From Microthyrium microscopicum (taxonomy: Eukaryota > Ascomycota > Dothideomycetes > Microthyriales > Microthyriaceae): 64,000 nucleotides of DNA. The notes beneath the pieces were generated by a model. That model was not told the origin of the DNA, made no database searches, and worked only from the letters and a program-made list of their open reading frames with translations. Positions 1 through 10,873 of this stretch are shown one piece after another (the stretch's first letter is position 1; the number at the start of each line of letters is the position of its first letter). Location: NCBI GenBank assembly GCA_010405405.1, contig MU004245.1, positions 517,671-581,670 on the forward strand, written 5' to 3'. The translations under genes and the position numbers were made by a program.

Positions 1-743
1 ACACGGCTGGTAAAGAGGGCTGTCTCTGCATCTTGACACAACTTCTTCCAGCACTTCGACACCATGAGAATTGGCAATTCGGGAGCGCAAAAATATAACA
101 GTCTCTCAAATCGACGAATTACGCTGTCAGCACCAAATATGCCAATTGCATATCGAATACCCTCGACAAAATCTGCAACTTCTTTGGCATCACGAGGTCC
201 GCCTTGATCTTGCAAGTTGGGTACAACGTACTCCAAACGCGACGCTCCAGTAGAGTACAACGGGTTGAGGTTTTGTTCTGCATATTCAAGCATTACCTCT
301 TCGATATAGCTTAGTAACCATTCGATCTGGAAGAAGTCTGCGCATTTGTAAAGATCTACCCAGATCGTGTACGGGTTGGAGATTCCCTCGGTAGCCAGGT
401 TTTCGAATAAGTCGCGGAAGAGTCGATGGCTGTCATGCGCCTTATACATCATCTTGAGCACGACTTCAGCGATTCGAGGATCTTGTTCCTGAATAATGAA
501 CAATCCGGTATGGGCTTCCTGCGCTGATGTTAGTACCGGGGAAATATTCGTTTTGTGTTGTATAGATACCTTAAAGTCTTGACTACACGCAGCCTCAAAC
601 ACTGGCGAATGTGCGCTGAGAATGACTCGATGTAAGCGCCACGATTTGTCTCCGCATTTTACTGTCAAGTCGCTGAATTTCTCGGTGTCGAAGGTTGGAC
701 CGAGAGAGTGATCGAATCCGCTAGGCCGCTTTCTGAAAGGCAT
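1..743 (-). CDS. BTB/POZ domain protein, paralog 1 (3' part beyond window)
   Basis: Two exons are visible: 570..743 (58 codons, starting with ATG at 743) and 518 down to the window edge; the intron 519..569 has a GTATCT donor and CAG acceptor in phase 0. The N-terminus has a typical BTB core, with FSDLTVKCG then WRLHRVILSAHSPVF (about residues 23-50). After the intron comes a helical region ending near the edge with LPILMVSKCW. BTB domains dimerise and often link substrates to Cullin-3 ubiquitin ligases; fungal members of this type are mostly uncharacterised. Architecture and intron position match the two genes to the right, so this is the first of a tandem set. The C-terminus, including any CxxC pair, lies outside the window. 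BTB family is secure; cellular role unknown. Confidence 0.88.
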   Translation of the reverse strand, partial: MPFRKRPSGFDHSLGPTFDTEKFSDLTVKCGDKSWRLHRVILSAHSPVFEAACSQDFKVSIQHKTNISPVLTSAQEAHTGLFIIQEQDPRIAEVVLKMMYKAHDSHRLFRDLFENLATEGISNPYTIWVDLYKCADFFQIEWLLSYIEEVMLEYAEQNLNPLYSTGASRLEYVVPNLQDQGGPRDAKEVADFVEGIRYAIGIFGADSVIRRFERLLYFCAPELPILMVSKCWKKLCQDAETALFTSR

Positions 744-1712
744 GTGGGCGTTGTTTCAGAGTTGGATATAGTTGAATAGGATTGCGCTTGGGGGAAGGGA
801 GATGCGAAGTGCTGGAGTTGTGGTGTGAGCTAAAGAATACAAGAGGGGACAGCGTCAAGAGAATTTTATATGGAGGGACTCTTGAGATCAAAGTAACAAA
901 TTGATAGTGAAAGGACTGGAGTGGAGACAAGAAATAGCTCCATCATTATGAGGGTGGAGTTCACTACCTCGAATCGCGAAGTGAAAGATGTTATATAGGC
1001 GCTTATGAAAGCATGAGCAGGCGATGTCTCAAATTTACCGCCTCGTGTTGCAGAGCGAAAGCTGCTTTATAGAGGACTTGCGGCACAAGACACGATACAC
1101 GAGAGGAAAGAGGAAAGAGATCGGATTCACGAAGCCTTCATTATAAGATAGAAAATTCAAGAGGGTTGAAGAAAGCAGTCCATATCTTACTCCCATTAGC
1201 GGGCTTTGCCAGCTGCCGCGCTGCTACACTCTAACATATGCTCCTTTGTGTCTGAGAAGAAAGCGTGATCCGTTCAGCATAGCGGAAACAAAGAGGTTGC
1301 TGCTCGAAAGTAATGATGGCAAATGACTTGCTGCTACCTATGGCAATAGTTTATCGTCGGACTTGTCTACCAGTAGTTGACAGTCAACTTTGGTGTTGTC
1401 AATCTTAATATAAATGCAAAATCAATCGCAAAATCAGCGGGATATCGAATGTTATCAACTAAATCAATAGATAGCACAGTACCTGCTCAGTTCTAAAGGC
1501 AGAATCACGGATAGTAGGTTCGAGTCACTAAATACTTGAATTGGAGTATCAATAGTTTGTAGCACAGACGTATTCAATTTTTTTGACAATCCTGGCACGT
1601 TAAACCATGGAAGCAGCTCATAGGCTGTTCGAAGCGATTCTCCGTTATCTTCTCCCACATTAACTTGATATTGCAGGGTCCATTCCGCTGCCAACATCGT
1701 GGCATCGATGCC
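744..1712. other. Intergenic: BTB1 upstream region and BTB2 3' flank
   Basis: A minus-strand open frame at 1464..1697 directly follows the BTB2 stop, but it has no recognisable domain and is most likely 3' untranslated sequence. A stretch near 957-980 (GGAGTTCACTACCTCGAATC) partly resembles motifs upstream of the other two BTB genes. No other gene is visible. Confidence 0.5.
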
Positions 1713-2701
1713 TTAGTGTCCATCATCCATTGAAAGATTGCTCATGTCGTCAGAAACCTCGTCCGTAGCAATTTCAGCAGGTGCTGGAGCGGCCAACCAT
1801 TGCTGAATGATGGGCAGACAGAAGGAACAATAACGTTGTACGATCTTTGAATCTTGGCCCACTCTGAAATCTGGCGCCTGCTGCACCGCAAGCTGGCAGC
1901 TACAACCCCAGCACGCGTGCATGATTTGGAGTTGCTTGGATAACAAGGGCGTTGTGCTGCCCCAGAAGTATAGTGAGATCACGCGAGTGGTGAATAAGTG
2001 TGCTTCGACATCTTTCTGGAGATCATTCCAGCATCTTGACACCATCAGATATGGAAGATGAATCGCACAGATACCCGCGAGACTCTCGAGAAGATCTGTC
2101 TTCGTGTCTGCGCCATATACATTGATAGCGTGTTTCACACCCTCAACAAAGGACTGAACAGTGCGACCCTCACAAGGTCCTTCTGGAGCGGTTAAAGAGG
2201 GTAAAATGTGCTTCCAAGAGTAATCCTGGGGACTGAGTGCGGCCTCTGCATAGGCCTGGAGATCGTCGATGATTCCCTTCCCCATCCATCCAATTTGGAA
2301 GTAGTTAGCGCATTTATGCACCTCAATCCATGTGATGAAAGGGTTGCGAGCAGGATGTAGATTGAGTAGCATATCAACAAGGATTCGGAGGTCGCTGGGT
2401 CCATGATACATGATCTTGAGCACACACTCGACAACTTCCGGGGCTTTGTCTTTGATGACGACTTTTTGGTTCTTGGCTTCCTAACATAAATGTTAGCTTA
2501 TGATGCAGGGGGAATAAAGCCATTCAAACTTACCTCAAAATTGCCTGTGCATAGTGCTTTGAAGTATGGAGAGTGGATTTTCAAGGTGGACCGATGTAAG
2601 TGCCAGGTCTTGGGACCACATTCTACCACAAAGTCGCTGAATGTATTGTCCTCGAACAACTGGCCTAAAGCATCCTGGAATTGCTGGGAGGCGGTGGCCA
2701 T
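1713..2701 (-). CDS. BTB/POZ domain protein, paralog 2
   Basis: Exon 1 is 2534..2701 (56 codons) and exon 2 is 1713..2480 (255 codons plus stop), giving 311 residues; the 53-bp intron (GTAAGT...TTAG) is in phase 0 at the same place as in the neighbours. The BTB core has FSDFVVECG and WHLHRSTLKIHSPYFKAL (residues 21-50). The middle matches paralog 3 (VLKIMYHGP, FITWIEVHKCANYFQ, then IHLPYLMVSRCW). The C-terminal part holds a paired-cysteine motif, CWGC at 246-249 and CSFC at 274-277, suggesting a small metal-binding or disulfide module. It probably acts as an intracellular adaptor; substrate unknown. It was chosen over overlapping frames because the spliced product is colinear with both paralogs. 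Confidence 0.9.
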
Positions 2702-3604
2702 TTCGCGCAGTGATCCGGAGGAGAATCTAGGCGGAAGATGACCGACTGGAAGACCCGTAGAATACGGCAGCTAGATGAAAGCAGAGCAGCCAGCAGGTTG
2801 CTGTTTGCTGCGCAATGAAGAGGTTGTTAAACAGCAAGCGGAAAGATGAAGATGTGATTTAAGCTGGCTAATCGGATGCGTAAGCAAAGACAAGGTTGGT
2901 AGTTTTGGACTGGTATATATGATCGGTGGAGGAGAGGAAGGGAACAAGTTTTGGATTTAAAGCAAGGTATTGGAGTGAAGGACTACAGACTAGTGTGGTG
3001 TTATAGGTGAATATCAGCGAGATTTAACCGCTTCACCTCGCGAAATAGTTAAGGCGGCTTTTGATATCTCGAATGATCACCTCATACCGAATTCGGTAAC
3101 AGTGCCGCTGAACCGTGGGAAGCAGGACATTCAGTAAACCGCCGACCTATCATGCTATCCGCAACACCGCTACTGGTAAGATGAGACTTTGATGCCGTCG
3201 TAAAATCATCTAAACGGCAGTGATGGGGCTTTATTGTAATGGATGTCGTATCTTGGCGCTATAATCCAGTGCTGCGCCCATACAGTCTACAAACACCTGA
3301 TAACCGAGAGGCTAGTTACAGTTTTACTATAGCCTGGCTATGAAACGAAGGAAAATGAGAGCTTGATTAACTCTAGATTTGAGACATAGTATCGACCTGA
3401 TTGCGATCATTCTTCCCAGTAATTCGTGAACCTGATCTCAGGTTCAAATTTGACGTTGCACAAGGTACAGTGAAGTCGCCATCAGTAATTGATGTAAGCC
3501 TAGAAGAGACTTGAAAAACGCGACGTAAGACGTCGTAATCGCTGGTAAACCACTCGAGTACTTGTTGTCAACCCTCTCTACTAGTCCGTGATCCCATTCC
3601 AGCA
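2702..3604. other. Intergenic: BTB2 upstream region and BTB3 3' flank
   Basis: Contains the BTB2 promoter side. The 25-bp element at 3063..3087 (GATATCTCGAATGATCACCT and 5 more bases) recurs in near-identical form upstream of BTB3. No separate gene is supported; the open frame at 3444..3686 overlaps the BTB3 tail in another frame. Confidence 0.5.
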
Positions 3605-4576
3605 TTACACGGTCAGATTCGCCAAAGAAGAAGAAATATCTTTGGCTGAAGCTCCACCAAGCCATTGCCGAAGAATCGGCTGACAAGTGTTGCAGAAAAG
3701 ATAACGAATCTTAACATCTTCATCTCTTCTCTTCGAACTGAAGAACTGATATGCTTCTGAAGAACGTCCACCATCGCAACCCCAACAACGGTCATAAATT
3801 GACAGAGTCTTTTTGGAGAGTTGATTGGGGGTGCGCCCCCACAGATGTTGAGTCATTACCAAATTGGCCCATGCGAATGTCTCCTTATCACTACTGAATA
3901 GTTGCCAGCACCGAGAAGTCATCAGGTATGGAAGGTGAAGGACGCATGAGTCCACAATTCTCGCAAACAACTCAACCTGTAAGTCCGGGTTGAGACTTTG
4001 AAAGGCATATTGTATAGCCTCGACGAAGTGATAAATGGTGGGCCCATCGGAGGGTCCTCCAGACGATCGCAGAGATGGTAGTATAGACTTCCAACACAGA
4101 CCGCCTGCAACTGATTGTGGAGCAAGTTTAGCATCAACGAAGCTTGTAAAGTGGCGCAAGATCTCCTTTTCTATCCAGGGGACTTGGAAGTAGTTGGCAC
4201 GTTGGTAGAATCCTACCCAGAGTATGAATGGGTTTGCGTTAGGTCTTGACTTTAGGACAATTTCGAACTGAGGCAGGATGTCGTTTGGACCGCGGTACAG
4301 AACTTTTAAGATAGCTCCGACAATTTCTGGGTCCTGGTCTTGAAGAACAATCTCGTTGTTGATATCTTCCTACTCCAGATTAGCTTACGGTTGGGTTGAT
4401 ACTGTGAGAAGAAATACCTTCATTTTGCTCCGACATGTCGCATTGAAATATGCTGACTGTGGAGTAAGGATGGAACGATGAAGTCGCCAGCTTTTGGGGC
4501 CACACTTTACGGTGACGTCGCTATATGTGCCGTTGTCGAACAGAGGACCAAATGCGTGTTCAAAAGAGTCCGCCAT
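3605..4576 (-). CDS. BTB/POZ domain protein, paralog 3
   Basis: Exon 1 is 4418..4576 (53 codons) and exon 2 is 3605..4369 (254 codons plus stop), giving 307 residues; the 48-bp intron (GTATTT...GTAG) is in phase 0 like its paralogs. The BTB core shows YSDVTVKCG and WRLHRSILTPQSAYF (residues 18-44). The central region has FILWVGFYQRANYFQVPW and LHLPYLMTSRCW. The tail carries CWGC (248-251) and CNTC (279-282), conserved in spacing type with paralog 2. Divergence among the three copies is substantial and GC content is normal, so the duplication is not recent and not RIP-degraded. Likely a ubiquitin-ligase-type adaptor by family; function not known. Confidence 0.9.
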
Positions 4577-5632
4577 CTTGAGGTACTAAAGGAAAAGTCG
4601 AAGGGAATAGCTGTGTTGGCGGGAATGGCTTGATCAGCTAAGAGTTGGGAAGTAGGGTGGGAGGCAGCAGTAAAAACCCCGAAGAGGAATTCACTACGTC
4701 AATTGCTGATGAAGAGCTTTTGCTTTGGATGACAGCTATATACTGCGAGACGGCGGTTGATGGAAACTTGAAGGGTGTACGTTTTGAAGGAAGGTGGTGT
4801 GATAAAAAAGTACAAACTTGTGTGGAGGCAACGGTTGTAGACCAGCAAGGCTTAGCTGTTTCAAAGCACCTCAATCACTAGGACATAGCGTCTGATACCT
4901 CGAACGATCACCTGGTATAGTATCTGTTTATAGCAACCCATAGATCAAAAGAGACAAGCCAGGCGCTGGTAATATATACCGCGAGACCCGCCACCACGCT
5001 TCTCGTGTAAACTGGATGTTCCCTTTCATCGTAACACTAAGCAGACAGACAATGGAGTGGCGGCAGAGTAGATAATGATGGCTCCATCCTGATCAGTGAC
5101 TGGTGATGTCCACAGAAGCCAGCGCCATGAACATATTGAACTTAACGAGCGGAGTTCATTACCACTTCTTTCAAGATGAAAAGAGTACATGGCTGATAGA
5201 TTTTATAGATCTAGAAATTAGAAATGGCTACGTGACTACAACCATCCTCTCTTGTAAGCATGGTATCACTGCCAAATATCTCCACAGATAATGATCCTAA
5301 AGCCGTAGCACACATGACAATTGATACAGAAAACTTATCAGATCTAAGGTAAAAGTACGACTGGGTTAAAACATGAATCGTAACATGATTGTATTTGAGA
5401 GTAGAGTAACGATTACTCATATAGTCATCTTGACTTGCCATTTTCAAAGAACATATTTGTCAATCAGCAACGTAGAATCATGCGTCATATCGCATTTGCT
5501 ATAATTATATCAAAGAACGAATACCGTGAACAAACAATGCCCACATGCCCTTGGAATCCAGAAAACCATCCAGCAACCCCGTCCAGCTTGTGGAAACTTC
5601 ACGCGCCCAATCATACCACAATCTCTATCGCA
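4577..5632. other. Intergenic: BTB3 upstream region and PCMT 3' flank
   Basis: Upstream of BTB3 at 4893..4917 lies GATACCTCGAACGATCACCT..., the counterpart of the element before BTB2. Short open frames on both strands at 4638-4881 are mutual shadows without coding features. From 5100 to 5630 I see nothing gene-like. Confidence 0.5.
4893..4917. promoter_or_regulatory. Conserved upstream element shared by BTB2 and BTB3
   Basis: The 20-bp core GATAYCTCGAAYGATCACCT is present here, 317 bp before the BTB3 start, and at 3063..3087, 362 bp before the BTB2 start. It could be a retained regulatory site or simply residue of the original tandem duplication. Confidence 0.35.
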
Positions 5633-6559
5633 TCATTCCCCTTGGCCACTAGACAGGGGTAACGGTGAGACAGGAGCATCAGTCAACGGCACATATTGAA
5701 CCCCAAACATCTTTTTTCTCTCCACCTGTCCATCCTCATCCTTGTCGACAATCCAAATATTCTGCTCGCCATTCTTCTCCTCTATTGGAATGAACATCCT
5801 CCCACCATTCTTTAGCTGCTCCACCAACTCCTCTGGCCAACCCTTTGCCTAGAATATGTGAGCTTATTACTAGTAAAACTACGAAAAGACCAAATAATCC
5901 TGCTGTCCAGAACGTTTTATGCTAGCCATCGAGCACGATGGGAGATGTGAATGCCATTGTTCCACCAAACATCGTCAAGAAAATGTGAGTTTGAATGAGG
6001 GATTCTTACCGCAGCACCAACATGTATCGCATCATACCCATCACCATGCCTATCAGCCTCCCTGAACCCCTCCCGTCCATCCCGACAAATAAACCTCACT
6101 CGTTTACTGCGCATTAGTTCTCTTCCAGCGTCACTTTTCCCCATGTTCAATTTCGCCTCGCGGGCGAGTTCCTCAATGTGCTCAATGCCAATGACTTCGC
6201 CGTCCGGCTCAACGAGATTCGCAAGTACATGTGTTAGATAGCCCGATCCAGATCCAACGTCCAGAACGCGCCCATTGGGCTTGAGGACGGATAGCAGGGC
6301 TTCACAGGCGTGGGCATGCATGTGTGGAGCGGAGATTGTTGCGTGGTGGCCGACGTATTGGGGGGTGTCGGCGTATGGTTCCCGAGGAGCGTAATGGCCT
6401 CTGTCAACCTGCAAGGCTCGTCAGCAAGGAGGAAGAGGAAGGGCAGGAGAAGGGTACGTTGAGCATGGCATCTTTGACGCGGATGCTTTTGATGAGACCG
6501 TTGGAAAAGAGGTTTTCGATGAGGGCGGTGTTGGTGGCGCCGGATGATCGCCAGGCCAT
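5633..6559 (-). CDS. Protein-L-isoaspartate O-methyltransferase (PCMT)
   Basis: Three exons: 6458..6559, 6010..6408 and 5633..5848, giving 238 residues; both introns (49 and 161 bp) have GTACCC/GTAAGA donors and CAG/TAG acceptors in phase 0. The enzyme uses S-adenosylmethionine to methylate abnormal isoaspartyl residues so that they can revert to aspartate, a protein-repair step, mostly cytosolic. The start MAWRSSGATN matches the usual fungal start. Substrate-loop ATISAPHMHA is at about 57-66, the AdoMet motif VLDVGSGSGYL at 82-92, and the post-motif region DAIHVGAA is followed by KNGGRMFIPI and GVQYVPLTD. Length is normal for the family. The frame stays open upstream to an ATG at 6757, which would add 66 mostly Ser/Thr/Arg residues. 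Confidence 0.93.
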
Positions 6560-7925
6560 GGTGATACGGCGAGTGGAGAGAGGCCTGGAAAGGCGGATGA
6601 GATTCGAGATGGTCAGATTGGTGGTTTTGGGAGAATATAATGCTGTGATTGGGGAGCTATCAGTCGATTTGGAGCGCTTTTGAAGCACTTTATGCGTATC
6701 CGAGATAGAGTTCTGAGATTCGTCACTTCGGATCATTCCAGTAGATCTAGATGACATGAGATAAAACTAGAAGAAGACATGACGGCTGCCAAATAGAACG
6801 ACTGAAGTTAGGAGCAATCGACCAATAGGAAGCAAGTGCAAAACGTCAGAGCCATGTGGCGACTGCCAAGCTGATCAACCCCGCAAAAAACGCGTCGCGA
6901 ACGCGAAAAGTCGCGTCTTCTTTAATTCCGGTAACGCAGAGCAAAAGAGCTTGTGGTCCCCTCAACTTCCATGGTTCCCACGAGCGCTATTGATCAAGAC
7001 GGTTATATTTTCCATTGCATTCGATGAATTGGGCAGGTCTAAACATCGTTCATGGCACTGAACGCACTCGATCGCGGAGTGTGTTGTGTAAGAGCCATCG
7101 AAGTCAGTGGGGACACGCGATTTATTTTGTCTAGTATCGACCGTCAAGAAAAATTCAATGCGATGTAAGAAAAATCTGCATGATAATGTATATTCGCGTG
7201 ATTTACCAACTACTCTTCAGCACTGTGCATTCATAGGGCCCAATCAGTCCATAATAGAACTCAAACCTTGGTGTTTCCCCATTTTCCATGCCTATCCTGT
7301 CCCGTTCCGTCCCAACCACCCGTTATTCCCAATCATCCAATCCATCACACATACATTTCAGCTTCCTTGACTCGTCCCACATCCCAACTAGTAACATCTG
7401 CCAATCCGTGGCGCAATGCATGAAACCTAGCCAGCCCAATAACTTTCAGGGCGCAAAAAAGGCGAGTAAGTGTAAAAAACAAAGAGTCATTAAACGGTGC
7501 GGAGCGTGCCCACTCGCAGGGACATTTGAAGGAGAAACAAGAGGTTCGGCGCAAACAAAAGAAGAGGTACTGTAGGTAAAGCGCGGGTGATATGGTTGGG
7601 GCGAAAAGGAAGAAGAGTGTGCGATAATTCCGTGCGGGCAATGCAAAGATTGCGGGATGATCAGCGATTCAGGAAATAGCTTGAATACATGCCCCACAAT
7701 CACTGAGCAGCTGAAAGGAAACAATGCCATGATTACAAATGCTAGAAAAACAGGAGTATTTCTGATCAAAGGAGTGACTAAGATGACTCGCTAGAAGGTG
7801 TTGCGAGTGTTGCGTGGCCATCCGACGGGTCTGGGGTCGGTTAGCTGCATTGCATGCTCAAGGGCACGATGTCGTAAATTGGTGAAAGGTTCGTGAATTG
7901 CTGCTTTGAACGGCGGTGATGGCTA
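6560..7925. other. Intergenic: PCMT 5' flank and WHI5-like 3' flank
   Basis: About 1.4 kb with several short open frames on both strands (for example 7446..7769 minus and 7288..7575 plus) that overlap one another, lack domains and sit just downstream of the WHI5-like stop, so a long 3' untranslated region is likelier. The part nearest 6560-6757 is the possible N-terminal extension of PCMT. Confidence 0.45.
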
Positions 7926-9120
7926 TCATTGGGAAGAGACTAGCTCACCACCTAATTCCATACCGAGGCCCTTGACATCTGAGGTTGGACCTTGTGAAAG
8001 CTCGGGTGTGTTGCCATTAGAAGGCGGCATCATGTCAAAGTTGAGCCGGCGGCGAGCTTCTCGGGCAGCCAGCGGAGTCTTATTAGGACCCGGTGTGCGC
8101 CAGGCAGCTTGTGCAGGACTGGGAGTGACATTGAGGTAATCGGCAAAGTTGAAACCCATGCCAGGGGTTGTGGTGCCAAAGCCAATATAGTTGCTTCCAC
8201 CGCCCGGAGTCGAGAGCATGGAGGAAGGAAGCGGAGTCTTTTGAGGCGGCGTTGATGGAGGATTCATAACAACATTATTGCGGGATTTGTTATTGCCCGG
8301 TACGGCGGGAGATGGAGAAGCGGCAAGAAACATTAGGAGGTCGGCGGCATCGTCATTTCGTGAGTTGTTGAATGGCTTATTTCTCATTCTTGCTGAGCGA
8401 GCGACATCCGGAGAAGGAGTACGCGGAATTCTCGGCGGCGATGAGCGTATATGTCTTGTATTAGCTTGGAACGAGTGTAGTGGTAGATCTGAATCGTCGT
8501 CTTCTGAGTGTGATAAGGAGAGATTGTCATCGGGTACGGTTGCCTCTGTTACAAATGACAAAGGGGGTCCTTTTGAAAACGGGCCTGAATGTCCATGAAA
8601 GCCTGGTGATGACTCTGGAAGTCTATGGTTCTTCTTCCATGACCCTCTTGTCATCATTTTGCCCCTTTCATGTGTGCTTGATAGTGGCTGATTGAAGCTT
8701 GACCGGTGCTTTGACCTTTTTGAACTCCGACTGCTGCCGGAGCGAGGAAAATCGTCGGAGAACAGGGGAGCAGTCAATGGTGAAGAATCAATTCTTCTAC
8801 CGTGATATAGTGCATCTCCAATGCTAGAGGAAGTGTCTGAAAGGGCATCGTTGCTCGAGCTTGTGGGTCGTTTTCGCTTCAATTCCTGCTCGATTCGGGG
8901 CTCGATGGTCTCGAGGGGTAAAGTACCCCAGCCGTTTTGTATTTTGACAGTTGCCAAAGCCAGACGATTTTGTAGTGTTCTCGTCATCTGTTTCACGGAA
9001 TAGATCAGTAAGGGTGCTCGAACTGCTGCAAGATCTGCTTACCTTGGATACGGCAGCCCGTCTGAGAACCTTGCTGGCCGCAACCTCTGCAGGTCGCTCC
9101 TGCAAGTCGGAGGAAGCCAT
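7926..9120 (-). CDS. Whi5/Nrm1-family G1/S transcriptional repressor
   Basis: Exon 1 is 9043..9120 (26 codons) and exon 2 is 7926..8987, giving 379 residues; the 54-bp intron (GTAAGC...ACAG, branch TTACTGAT) is in phase 0. Directly after the junction is TLQNRLALATVKIQNGW (about residues 30-46), the short conserved motif by which Whi5/Nrm1 proteins contact SBF/MBF-type G1/S transcription complexes. The rest is low-complexity Ser/Pro-rich with many S/T-P sites (SSPPRIPRTPSPD, NPPSTPPQKTP, NVTPSPAQ), as expected for a CDK-phosphorylated repressor that leaves the promoter when phosphorylated. Function in the nucleus is inferred from the family. Whether it corresponds to Whi5 or Nrm1 cannot be told from sequence. 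Confidence 0.8.
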
Positions 9121-10471
9121 GTTCTGTAAGGAGCGTATTCCAGAGTGAGTTGAACGACGTCTGGTAAGGCAAAAGAAGGACAGAAGCAGCAGAAGAAGCT
9201 GAACAGGGCTGAGACTGAGCGAAGAGGTTGGAGGAAGCAATCTGGGCCGATGAATAATAGCACGGACCTTTGTCGTCGTTGGCTGTCTGGGTGTTGGCAA
9301 GGGTGCGATCAACCAAGGAATGAATTGGCGCCACCGGTGAATGAGTCGGGTTTCCAGGTCAATGTGTTGCAAGCTGCAACTCGGAGGGCAAACTCGAGAA
9401 TAAATGATTGTAGGCAACTACTTGGAGAAAAGGAGCTGAATTGGCATAAATTGCCAGTTATCGCATTTGCAACTGGGAAAATCAAGGCCATGCACCAAAA
9501 GAGCGGCTACTGATGGTGGAGTTGGGGCTTGATTGGCTCTCGTTGTCTGCCTTAGCAACGACTTAAGCTTCCTGAACTGGTTAGTTCTGAGATTGCGCAA
9601 CCTTGAAAGTACGAGCCGATGGGAATGAATGGCACCAGCATAAGTCGAAACACTTTGAAAGCTGCACAATGACTAGGCGATTCGTCTGGTGAGGAGTTGT
9701 ATCGTCAAGTCCATCCGTCGTAGTCTTGGAGAATAGTCGAAGTAAAAAGCGGCAAGCGGCGTTCAAAGGCCATGCGCTGCACAGGGCAAATGCAGACCAA
9801 TTTGTTAATTCGACCAATCAGAATTTGAACTAATTGCGGAAAGAAGCAAAACCATCATGAATCAGTGATTGACAAGATGGAGACGATATCAAAGCAGCTG
9901 AAGTAAGATCTGATGGAATTAAGAGATAAGAGGGTTTGGATTGATCTAGCAATGAGTTTGGAAGGTACGATGCTCGGTAAGAGCAGCGCCTTCCTCCAGT
10001 CTCAACAGGAAGCAGCGACCATCTTGCTATCCCCTACTGCAATGGGCATCTATGTACTACCCATTGCAATTTGCGCCCGCTCAGGTTGCCATTGCTAATG
10101 TTTACGCCTAACTGGTATTGACAAGTCCTCTTGATGGCGCATACAGTCGGTGATGATAGCAACACGTCTCCGCGGTTTTTGTCCTACAGCGAACCAGCAA
10201 TTACAAGCAACTGGGCTATGAGCATAGTATTCTCCCTCTTCTGTACTCATTCTTATAGCCTAATGACGGTCTTCCAGTCTTTGCGACCTATGGAGCCACC
10301 TATGCTCTGTCCTGTCTGACTTCCGACCATTGCAGCAACTAGCAGCTCATACAGCAATACCATGCCAAGTTTTCTGCCAGTGTCTTGACGGGATGAAGAT
10401 TTGCCGAAGGTTGATTACAGCTTTCGTTGAAATATACTGCAGCTCTGAGTACAGCGTAAGAGCGACGGCGT
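9121..10471. other. Intergenic: WHI5-like 5' flank and BUD20 3' flank
   Basis: 1.35 kb without a supported gene. Several short open frames (9250..9513 plus, 9418..9669 minus, 9581..9817 minus) have no family features. The size suits a long 5' leader and promoter for a cell-cycle regulator. Confidence 0.45.
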
Positions 10472-10873
10472 TCAGGTTTCCATTTCCATGGCGGTTTGTT
10501 GGGCCATTCGCTTGCCATTGTCTACTCCTAGACCAATAGCTGCCTCGGCCTCCTTCTGTGTATGTGGTTCCTCTTTAAGTTGCTTCACCCTAACTTGTTG
10601 TTAGTTGTCATCTTCTACAGAAGAAGAGTCTCAAACATACCGTCTCTTGTGGTTTGAACCTTTCTTATGGCCTTCGAAATTGGATTCCATATCGAACCAC
10701 TTGGAGCATTCGGTGCAATACCACTTTCCAAGTCCTGGCAAATCTTCAGAGTTCTTGGTGTCGGTGTATCGCTCTAGATGGCGGGGAGAGTCGAGGTCTG
10801 CATGGATTTGATCGAGATCGCGAGTATGGCGACGAGTCTTTTTCTTTGACTTTGCTCCTCTAATGGCCGGCAT
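10472..10873 (-). CDS. BUD20: Bud20/ZNF593-type C2H2 zinc-finger protein
   Basis: Exon 1 is 10641..10873 and exon 2 is 10472..10589, giving 116 residues; the 51-bp intron (GTATGT...CTAAC...GTTAG) splits an Arg codon. The product begins MPAIRGAKSKKKTRRHTRDL, the basic N-terminus typical of Bud20/ZNF593, followed by one zinc finger with C53, C56, H69 and H75 (CTECSKWF...FEGHKKGSNH), then VKQLKEEPHTQKEAEAA, a strongly conserved tail. In yeast Bud20 is a shuttling factor that rides with pre-60S ribosomal subunits and helps their nuclear export. Without the intron the frame would end two codons after the finger and lose the conserved tail. It shares a divergent promoter with aconitase. Confidence 0.93.

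Noticed and set aside
1450-1540. Possible tRNA because of a GGTTCGAGTC B-box-like string
   Set aside because: No A-box at the right distance and no cloverleaf-compatible arms.
4638-4881. Two 78-codon frames on opposite strands
   Set aside because: They mirror each other over the same interval upstream of BTB3 and neither shows coding features.
7446-7769. 107-codon minus-strand frame with a hydrophobic start
   Set aside because: It directly follows the WHI5-like stop, overlaps other frames, and has no domain; more likely 3' untranslated sequence.
8278-8695. Plus-strand frames of 71-106 codons
   Set aside because: Antisense shadows of the WHI5-like second exon.
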